Source: Chaetoderma sp. LZ-2023a (lineage: Eukaryota; Mollusca; Caudofoveata; Chaetodermatida; Chaetodermatidae). From it: 64,000 bases of DNA. A program made the position numbers and the translations under genes. The notes under the pieces are model-generated. The model saw only the letters and a program-made list of their open reading frames with translations, searched no databases and had not been told where the DNA came from. The first letter of the stretch is position 1. Each line of letters opens with the position of its first letter. Location of the stretch: assembly GCA_034401795.1 (NCBI GenBank), contig CM067374.1, positions 137,792,508 to 137,856,507 on the forward strand, given 5' to 3'. Of the stretch, positions 1-10,300 are shown in pieces.

Positions 1-1215
1 TATACTGTTGCACTGTGCAGATACATGTACATCAGTGACAGGTGGCTAATGATATATACTGTTACACTGTGCAGATACATGTACATCAGTGACAGGTGGC
101 TAATGATATATACTGTTACACTGTGCAGATACATGTACATCAGTGACACGTGGCTAATGATATTTACTGTTACACTGTGCAGATACATGTACATCAGTGA
201 CAGGTGGCTAATGATATATACGACTGTTACACTGTGCAGATACATGTACATCAGTGACAGGTGGCTAATGATATATACTGTTACACTGTGCAGATACATG
301 CACATCAGTGACAGGTGGCTAATGATATATGCTGTTACACTGTGCAGATACATGTACATCAGTGACCGGTGGCTAATGATATATACTGTTACACGGTGCA
401 GATACATGCACTTCAGTGACAGGTGGCTAATGATATATACTGTTACACTGTGCAGATACATGTACATCAGTGACAGGTGGCTAATGATATATACTGTTAC
501 ACGGTGCAGATACATGCACTTCAGTGACAGGTGGCTAATGATATATACTGTTACACTGCACAGATACATGTACATCAGTGACATGTGGCTAATGATATAT
601 ACTGTTACACTGTGCAGATACATGTACATCAGTGACAGGTGGCTAATGATATATACTATTACACTGTGCAGATACATGCACATCAGTGACAGGTGGCTAA
701 TGATATATACTGTTACACTGTGCAGATACATGTACATCAGTGACATGTGGCTAATGATATATACTGTTACACTGTGCAGATACATGTACATCAGTGACAG
801 GTGGCTAATGATATATACTGTTACACGGTGCAGATACATGTACATCAGTGACAGGTGGCTAATGATATATACTGTTACACGGTGCAGATACATGTACATC
901 AGTGACAGGTGGCTAATGATATATACTGTTACACGGTGCAGATACATGTACATCAGTGACATGTGGCTAATGATATATACTGTTACACGGTGCAGATACA
1001 TGTACATCAGTGACAGGTGGTTAATGATATATACTGTTACACTGTGCAGATACATGTACATCAGTGACATGTGGTTAATGATATATACTGTTACACTGTG
1101 CAGATACATGTACATCAGTGACATGTGGTTAATGATATATACTGTTACACGGTGCAGATACATGTACATCAGTGACATGTGGCTGATGATATATACTGTT
1201 ACTATGGTACATTAG
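1..1215. repeat. 54-bp minisatellite, about 22 copies
   Basis: Tandem units of 54 bp beginning tatactgttacactgtgcag, with a few percent substitutions and one 2-bp insertion near 220. It continues beyond the left edge of the window. Because 54 is divisible by 3 the + strand has no stop until 1213-1215, giving an 18-residue repeat (YMYISDRWLMIYTVTLCR). There is no sign that it is a real gene. Confidence 0.95.
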
Positions 1216-1263
1216 CTCCGGAAGAATTTATAAACACTACAGTCTTTATTTTGCTATTTTCAG

Positions 1264-1352
1264 ACGACGTACCGTCAGCAACGCTTAACATTGGAAGGAC
1301 GGACATGTGCGGCTATTGAAATACAGAGGATATGGCGTGGGTACCTTCTAAG
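1264..1352 (+). CDS. MFI: MFI-like exon a (first visible)
   Basis: 89-bp exon after ttttgctattttcag and before gttagt. It reads [19 protein letters not shown], then [11 protein letters not shown], an IQ motif, and ends in phase 2. The codon AG|A is completed by the next exon. The reading frame stays open upstream of the acceptor only briefly, so the protein start must lie before the window. Confidence 0.82.
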
Positions 1353-4300
1353 GTTAGTTACCATAGAGACCATGAGAATCTCTGCATCTCAAACCTGGTG
1401 GCATGATTAAAAATGGTGTGGCTCGAAATCATACAGAGAGCATCCTAATATCCCAGGCTAGGAGCAGAAAGTATTGGACTATACATGTACCTATATCGTT
1501 GAAATTTTCAGAAGAATCTGGTTCCATTACCACCAGTTGACAACCCTGTGATGTCCCAGGAATGGACCTTTCCAGTTTATCCTCTCATATCCATTTATCA
1601 ATTCATCATATATGATGTCATAATAAACTATGTGACATGTAGGATGATGTCATAATCAATGACATCATGAATGACGTAGATAAGTACATCACGGCCCCTT
1701 AATTGAAGACGGACTATGCGTTGTACGAATTGTATGTTTTAACTATTTAACACTTATATCAGCCAAAAACAGCTTCTTCAGTGGTCTTGAGAAATGTCCA
1801 CTTGCAGACCAAAAGAAGACTATTTTTGAAAATCTACCACTGGAATGACTGGCTTGATAACCGAGCCAGTCATTCTAGTGGTCAATTTTCAAAAAGAGTT
1901 CTTTTGGTCTGTAAGTGGACATTTTCTATGAGAAAATTTAAATTTTCCTGAATAAATTTGAGGTTTAAAGGGTTAATAAACTTGCTGTTGAATATTTTGT
2001 AACTAATTGGACTGGACGATGTTGCTGCCATAGGCAGCAACAGCGGGCAGTCAAATTAGTTTCAAAATATTCAACAGCTTACCTGTAAAATTTTCTGAAA
2101 ATTGATAGTCAGGGAGTTCAGGGATCGATCGATCCCAACACGGGTTAAGCATGGTTGGAGCTTAGGTAAAACTGGAAAGGTCCATTGCCAGCTGATTGTA
2201 TGGATAACAATGTGACAAAGTTGTTGGTGCCTTCAGTAAGCGACAACTTACAGTCAAATTCATCTTCAAATCTGCACCAATTTTTAACTGAAAGTGCTGA
2301 TGATTATTTTAGAATATGTAGACGGAAAGCTGTTCCTGCAACAATTTTCATTCAAAGTTATATCAATCGTGTAGCAATCGCATTACCTACTCATTATTTT
2401 GACAATAATTTGGCTGACTATTGTTGCCCTCATGGACAACAACAGCTTTCAAGCACATTATTGCCAAAGCATACAACAGATTTCTCATATGTTCTTCTGG
2501 AAATTGACGCACTTGCGGTAAAAAGTATTGAAATACGGACTGTCAAACATACTGCTTCAAGAGCTGGCTGACAAATGACACTTTGCACGTGCCGACTGCA
2601 GACGTCGACTCTGTTAGCGAAATCCATGCCTGTACAAACAACAGACTCAATGAATATGACGGCCAATAATTACAATCAATATGGAGTCGGGGAATTGCAC
2701 GCTGTGTAGCATTGCATGCTGGGTAAAATGCACAGAAATCAACAGGCATCTCATATCTCATGCAAAAGTGTCTTTATTTAATGTGACATGAAAACTTTAA
2801 TGATCCAAATGGCGTCGGACATCCTGGCATTCGGCATCTGAGAGTTAACTCTTACCACTCTGTCAAAATTTTAAATTTTCAAATTAATGTAAAAGATGAA
2901 TTGGTATTTATTTTTCAACAAATTTGGTGGAAGATGGTGCTGTCGTAGACAGCAACATCTTCCACCAAAATTGTTAAAAAATGTACACTAGTTTGTTTGC
3001 TATTAACACTGTAAAAGATAGAATATTGACATCAGTGCGCTAAGAGTTAAGTAGAATTTTAAAGTTTTTCAAAAATTTCCCAATGTCACAACATACGCAG
3101 GCCAAGGAATAATTTTGACAATTTGCAGGCTTGATAACTGAGCCAATCACGCCAGTGGTAAATTATCAAAATAGTCTCTTGCAAAAATGTATATTTCTTG
3201 ACCAAACTTGACCATTTTGACTATGCAAGGCTGCTGTTGATGTGCGATGTGTTGTTATTCTCCTCGTTACAGATGTAAGCTGTTGATATATGCTATATGT
3301 TGTTATTCTCGTCATTACGTTATTTTCCTCTTTACAGATGTAAGCTGTTGAACGCCCTGCTGCCACAGCTGAGCCAGACAGCAGTGTACAGCGACAGTCA
3401 GCATATTGCCATGAGGATCATAGACTTTCGTGGTGAGGTAAGTGCGCACAATTCATCTACATCTCCAAAATCTATCCCTGCAAACATCAGATTATGCTAC
3501 ATATAGAAAGTTTCCAGTTTTTGAGATAAAAACTGTAGGAAGAGGATTCAGTCATGTGATATCGCAGTCAGCTTACTGACAGGGTTCGCTTAACCCATTA
3601 CCTCTCAAGCCGGCCAAAAATGTCTTCCTTAGTGATCTTGAGAAATTCCCATTTGCAGACCAAGAGAAGAGTATTTCTGAAAATTTACCATTGGAATGAC
3701 TGGCTCGATAAACGAGCCAGTCATTCAAGTGGTCAATTTTCAAAAAATGGTCTTGTTCTGTAAATGTATATTTTTTAAGAGAAAGCTTAATTTTCTTAGT
3801 GTTAAAAATGTTAATCAAGTATTTAAACCCTTTAGTGGTCAAGCTGGCCAAAACCGTCCTCTGTAGTTGTCTCAGGAAATGTTCATTTGCAGACCAAGAA
3901 AACACAATTTTTTGGGCATTTTACTACTGGAATAGCCAGCCATGTTACCGGTAATGCTACCCGAGTGCAACTCATACCCCAAAGAACCATGCCTCTGCCT
4001 GAAATGTAAAAACTAGGTGTGGCCATATTTCACTTCAAGAGTATACTTACCTCCCTAATACTTTTGATATTGCTAAATATTGGCTTTCACTCAATAAACA
4101 CTCAGATTTAAAACAGTTAGGTGCCCCTACTGGGCAGGGAGTCAGAGCGTAGTCTGGCGGATGCCAGCCCCACCACCGCGCATGCGCAGACTAGCACTTC
4201 CTTTTTGCTAGATTATTGGCAAAGAGAACACACATGTTTTTCAGTCATAAGCTTTTCTTGCTCATTAACGTTTTTATTGGTGTTATTTTGGAAGTGATAA

Positions 4301-7300
4301 GACCTGATTTGGATGGCGGGAGGATACACTTCGCCACCGGAGGACGTTGGACCTTTAAATCAGGTGACTTCTAGTAAAATTAGCGAGTTTTCTTCCCGGT
4401 GTATTGTGTTTCCGGGACTCGCGTTTACCGTGATAAGCGCCTTAGTTAGTTGGTTTAGGTCAACTCGGTGCTACCTAGGACTAATTTCTCTTTCTGTTTC
4501 TGTCCACAGGTCTGTATGACGCTAGGTTGTGACGTCACAGTACCAGAGAATTAGTATTCTCTCCACCATGGTTCCATTTCCTACTAACACTGTTAGGTTA
4601 TCTAACCAAATGAAAATATTATGTCCAGTGAGTTGGAGGCCTGGTATAAAGGTCTTCTCACTTTGCCCTCTTGATCCAATTCCTTCCCCATGAGGTGGAG
4701 AGAGTTAAGAGGCGTGCAGATGGTGGAGTTTCCGGTTCGTCACGTTGGATGGTTTGTCTATACAAAGTGTCAGGTATCTAGTTATTGATAATGTGGTGAT
4801 GTTAATTATTGTAAACAATCAAAGGGAGATAATTAACATTTTTGCCAGTAAAGAGTTATCTATATGTATCTGATGGTTGTGTAGTCAACTTATCCATTCA
4901 GCATACAATTCGTCTTTGCACTTGGATGTTTTGTTGGGATCGAATTTTTCCTGTCACGGGATTAATGACGTCATAATCAGCTGGCTATGTATTTATTAGC
5001 AATTCAAGCGCTAGGCTGGTTTTTGATGTATATTGATCTTTATGATCGTTTTCCTTCTCCTTGAGTTGGATTGAGTTTCTAAGCTTAACTAGTTGCTCAT
5101 ACTCCTTGTCCTTTGCCCTGTTTCAGGGACCGGGTTGCGCGTCCTGTGGACGTTTTATGCATGTGAAGTTCTGGCCGCATCTGTGTTATCGATGTAGCCC
5201 TTGTGGTCCATTGATTAATTGTGACATATGTAAGCACTGGGGGGGCGAGTTAATGTCCGAATTCTTGTGCTGCTTACAGGCGACGGACAAGGTGGTAGTG
5301 GAGGAGAAGAAGAAGAAGCGGAAACGAGAGGTTGTAAGTGAGAAGGGTAAGGGGAAGGTCTCGTCCGCGGTGGATATGGAGACCTTCCGGACCGAGATGT
5401 TGGGAGAGATGAGGAGGACAATAAAAGATTTGGTTCCAGGGTTGCTTCGTGGCATGCTTCCTGGACCAGATCCTTTATTGTCCTCATCATCGGCTTCGGA
5501 GCAGGTAATCCCCGCCTCTGGATCGATTTTCCTTAGTCCGCTTCCGTTGTCCGACGATTCAGAGGTGGCCCCATTAGAGGGGGCGTTCCACGGCCCTGGC
5601 AGCAGGCTTATTGCCGCGCCGATAGGGGACCGTGGACGGTTGTCGCTGGAACCCGCTGGCTGCTTATCAGTCCAGGGGTATCCGCACGCCGCGGTGGCCA
5701 GTACCTCCTATGGCACCGTTCCTGGTCAGCCCGGGTTAGCTCTCTTTGCTGACCCGGGGTCTAATCTTTCTGACCAGGGTGATGAGGATTACCTGCTAGG
5801 GTCGCCGTCTGACGACGCGGACATGGATGAAGACGTTTGTGCACCCCTCGCGGGGAATACAGGCGCTTTTTTCCACGGTATTACTCACCCTGGAGTAAGG
5901 TCCGCGGTTCAGGTGGTGGCCCAGGGCGCTGCTGATGGCCAGCGGTACCGCATACCTCGGCTTGCCGAGAGTGTAGCTGGTGCTGGCCGGGCCCGTGGTA
6001 GGGCTATATATACCCCGCGCTCTACCGCGGTGCCTGCTCCTGGTCAAACCAGTGATATTCTCATGCCGGTGCTGTCAGGCCCGCATGTTTTCCCTGGCTT
6101 GCCAGGTGTATCAGCGTACCCGCCGTCAAGTACTGCTTGCGCCCAGGAGGAAGACGAAGGACCCCGTCTTGTAGAGCGCTCGCAGTTAGCCACGGAGGAG
6201 GATTGGTATGACGCTTGCCAGTGGTTGGTGAGCGTTAGGCCTGATCTGCCCGTGGAGCAGTCGGCTAGCCACCGTGTTCACACGCCGTGGTTAGCTGGGA
6301 AACCAACTGCTAACGCTATGCCTTCTCTGCCGCTGGCGGAGCATGTCGTTGACATGTTCAAGGCGGCGGAGGCGTCCATTAACACGAGTGGACGTCTCGC
6401 GAAGGCCCCTCGCGAGGTGGCCAGGCGTTGTCGCATCGTGCCCCTGGACTACCAGCAGTACGGTGTGGTACCCAAGCCCAGCGTGGATGACCGCGCGGCT
6501 TTGGGTGAGGATACGCGGCCAGGATCCCGTTCTGACGCGGGGGTCTTGTGCGCGAACGCGTTGCGTTCGGCGAATACCGCGTTGCGTGATGCGGAGGAGA
6601 GTGGGAGGGCTTCGATTGCCGCTCTGTCCCACGTCTCCCAGCTGTTACAGGGGGTAGTAACGGCATCCGCATCGCGCCAGCCAGGCCCGCTCGCGGTCCA
6701 GCGAACCATCCAGGATGGTATTAACCTGGCGCTGGACTGTATGACGCGGGCGGTGACCAGGAGTGTCAGGGCAAGACGCACATTTGCCCTGGACAATCTG
6801 TGCCCGTCTCAGGACCTGTATAATAGGCTACTCCGTACGCCTATGACGGGTCCTGGTCTTTTTGGAGGTGAGGGATGTCGCCACCTCCAGGAGACGGTCA
6901 CCCTGGTGAATAACCAGAGGGCGCTGCGCGAACAGTTTGAGGTACTGCGTCGTGCTAACGTTCGCGCCGCGGCCCCTGCGTATCGTCCCCTGCAGGCTCG
7001 AGGTGGTGTTGGCCAAGTCAGAGGCCAGCCGCCGTCGCAGCGCCGGCCTCGGCCGCGTGCGATTCGGCCAGCAGTGAGGGGGGCGCAGGCTCCTCAGCCG
7101 CCGTCAGCCAGGCAGCCGCCCGTGCACCGAGGTGCGCGCGGGGCGGGGCGGGTCGCGCGAGGATCTGGGCGTGGTTATCGCTCCTGACAGGGCGCTTACC
7201 GCGGTAAGGACCACGCCGGTGTGTATGGCGACGGAGACAGTGCCGCTCTTGCATGCCTTGTGTCCACCGCGGTCCCTAGGTGGACCGGTGGGAGGCCGGC

Positions 7301-10300
7301 TAGCCGACCACATGCAAGAGTGGGAACGGTTAACTCAGGACCGTTTAGTCTTGCGATGGCTTTCCGTGGGGTATCATCCAGAGTGGATGACAGGCCCGCC
7401 GTCGCGACTGTCTCTGGTGCCAGTCTGGACTCCCATTCCGAGAGATCCAGATCAAAGGTTGTGTATCGAGGAGGAGATAAATTCCCTCGTACAAAAAGGA
7501 GCTATTCAGCCGGCACAAAGGTGTCCGGGCTTCTATTCAACCCTGTTCTTGGTAACAAAACGCACCGGTGGGTGGAGACCGATTCTCAACCTCAAGCCAT
7601 TGAACAAGTTCATCGAGACGCCCAGTTTCAAGATGGAAACGGTGCGCTCGGTGTTGGCGGGGTTGGAGAGGGGGATGTGGACGGCGTCGATAGATTTGAA
7701 GGACGCTTATTTCCACATCCCCATCCACAGGAGTTTCTGTCGCTTCCTGAGATTTGCATTCCAGGGCAGACAGTGGGAATTCAGGGTGTTGCCCTTCGGA
7801 ATTTCCACGGCTCCTCGGGTTTTCACCCGTGTGGTTCTTGCGATCACAGCATACCTCCGCAGGAGAAGCATAGCAGTCCACACGTACATAGACGACTGGC
7901 TGTTGAAAGCGCACACCCGGGAAAGTTTGTCCGCCAATCTGGAGATTGTTTTGAAAATTCTCACAGACTTGGGCTGGATGATCAATTTCCCAAAATCAGA
8001 GCTGACTCCATCCCAGAAGTTTGTTTACCTGGGGATGTTCTTCGATCTGGAGACAGGATATGTTTATCCTACTCAGGAGAGAGTTCAAATACTCATCTCG
8101 TTGATTCAGTCAGTGTGCGACAGTCGTCATGTCCTGGCACGGGTTTACTTGAGAATGCTGGGGTTGATGGTTTCGTTGGAACCAGTCATTCCTCAGGCCG
8201 CCTTACGCAGGCGGCCGATCCAGTTGTTTCTCATGACACAATGGACCCAGAGTACAGGTTCGCTGGACTCGAATGTGTCGGTGTTGGCGCCTCTGATTCA
8301 CCACCTGCAATGGTGGTTGAATACAGAGAATCTCTTACCGGGGGTTTTGCTAACCCCTCCCCACCCTCAGGTGACTGTGTATACAGATGCATCGATGGAG
8401 GGCTGGGGAGCTTGCCTGGAAGAATCCACGATATCAGGGCTTTGGAATCTGGAACAGTCACAGGAACATATAAATCTACTGGAGCTAAGAGCAGTAGTCC
8501 TGGGCCTGGAACATTTCTTACAGAAAGTTCAGGGCAAGATTGTTCTTATTCGTTCAGACAACTCAACAGTTGTGACTTACATAAACCGCCAGGGCGGAAC
8601 GAAGTCGCCCAGTCTCTGTATGATGACATGGAAACTGCTTTGTTGGTGTCTGGATCACCAGATTACCTTGAAAGCAGTTCATATTCCGGGAAGGTTAAAC
8701 CTGCTAGCAGACTCATTGAGCCGAAGGATGAGTGTTTTACCCACGGAATGGCAACTAAATCAATGTGTGGCGGATCGTCTGTTCGACCATTGGGGGAAAC
8801 CCAACATCGATTTGTTCGCAACGAAGAAGAATGCGAAGATGACGACGTACGTCTCTCCGATTCCGGATCCAAGCGCTTTCGCAACAGATGCGTTAGCTAT
8901 CAGCTGGGGGAGAATGTATGCATACGCATTCCCTCCAGCAATCCTGATTCCAAAAATTCTTCAGAAAATCAGACAGGAGGAATGCCAAGTGCTTCTGATC
9001 GCCCCGGATTGGCCAAGCCGATCTTGGTATACGGATCTGCTGGACCTTCTGGTCTGCAATCCGGTTCCTCTGCCTCTGATGGACGATATTATCTTCCAGG
9101 GCAAGGCCCTTCACAACAATCCGTCAATGTTCAGATTGACTGCGTGGATGTTGTCAAGGAATCTAGAATTAAGGAGGGCTTTTCTGAGCAAGCAGCCATG
9201 TTTATGGCCAAAGCCAGGAGGGGGTCAACCTCCAGAGCATATAATTATAAAATCAACAGATTTGCAGAATGGTGCTCAAAAAGATGTATTGATCCGATGG
9301 ATTCATCTATTCAAGTAGTAGCTGATTTCCTCTGTCACCTCTATGATGCCTATAGCCTCAAGCCTAACTCTATTGCTGGTTATAAGTCAGCATTAATGTC
9401 TGTTATTCCTTGCTTGGCTAAGAGGGGAAGTGATGAAGTAAATACATTGAATGTATTAATTAAAGGCATGGGCAATCTAAGACCAAGGAATCCTCCTGTG
9501 ATTCCGTCTTGGAGTTTATCGCTAGTGCTTCAAGTACTAGGTGATAAGCCTTTTGAACCACTTAGTTCCATTTCTATGAAACTATTAACACTGAAGACTG
9601 TGTTTTTAATTGCTGCGGCCTCGGCTAGGCGTAGGAGTGAGATTCATGCCTTATCAGCCGAGGATGACCGTTTTGTGGTTTCATGGGAAGGCCTTAAGCT
9701 GCTACCTAGGATTAATTTCTTGGCTAAAAATCAGTCGTTGAAATATCCAGGTCAACCTATTATTTTGCCTGCTTTAACTAGATATGATCCTAATTCTAAA
9801 GCATGGTGTCCCGTCCGGGCGCTGCGCCGGTACAAACAACGTACGGCGGCATGGCGCACCGACCAGTCAGCGTTATGGTTGTCATATATTGAACCCCATG
9901 GGAGGGCTTCTAAGGACACCATTTCCAGGTGGATTGTGGAATGCATTCAGTTTTGCCATAAATCCGCCACCGGGAAGCAGGTTGACGTGGCCAAGGCTCA
10001 CAGTGTCCGCGGCGTAGTGACATCCACGGCCCTATTTAATGGGGTCCCTGTGGATGATATTATGTCGGTGGCTCAGTGGCACTGTGAGTCAAGTTTTACA
10101 GACCATTATCTCCGTGACACCTCTAATCCTCTCGCCTTGTCGGTTTTGAAAAAATAAATCGGTTTATATTTTTTGAGGTGATTTCCTCATTACTTATATA
10201 TATCACAATTAATTTATGGAAACACCCACTTTTTTGGGCCTGCATCAGTCTTTACCGATGGGAAGATGATGTCAGCAGCCATTTTCAACAAGGTCAGTCT

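Larger units (their letters stand above)
1561..2186. mobile_element. Family B MITE, 626 bp, with a nested family A MITE
   Basis: Non-autonomous DNA element with inverted ends aatggacctttccagttt and aaactggaaaggtccatt. It carries an internal hairpin (1985-2077) and the tail motif gatcgatcgatcccaac. No ORF is visible. Partial relatives sit at 49153 (reverse orientation) and 50401-50784. A family A element is inserted at 1743-1972. Confidence 0.7.

Noticed and set aside
25..1215. 396-codon open frame with 18-residue repeats
   Set aside because: Product of a 54-bp tandem repeat divisible by three; no similarity to a protein and no exon signals tie it to exon a.
2185..2571. 128-codon open frame in the second intron
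   Set aside because: No recognisable family, no splice or codon evidence, and it starts inside the end of a MITE.
5186..7313. Several minus-strand open frames opposite the DIRS-1 gag
   Set aside because: Shadows of the GC-rich gag reading frame; no independent motif.
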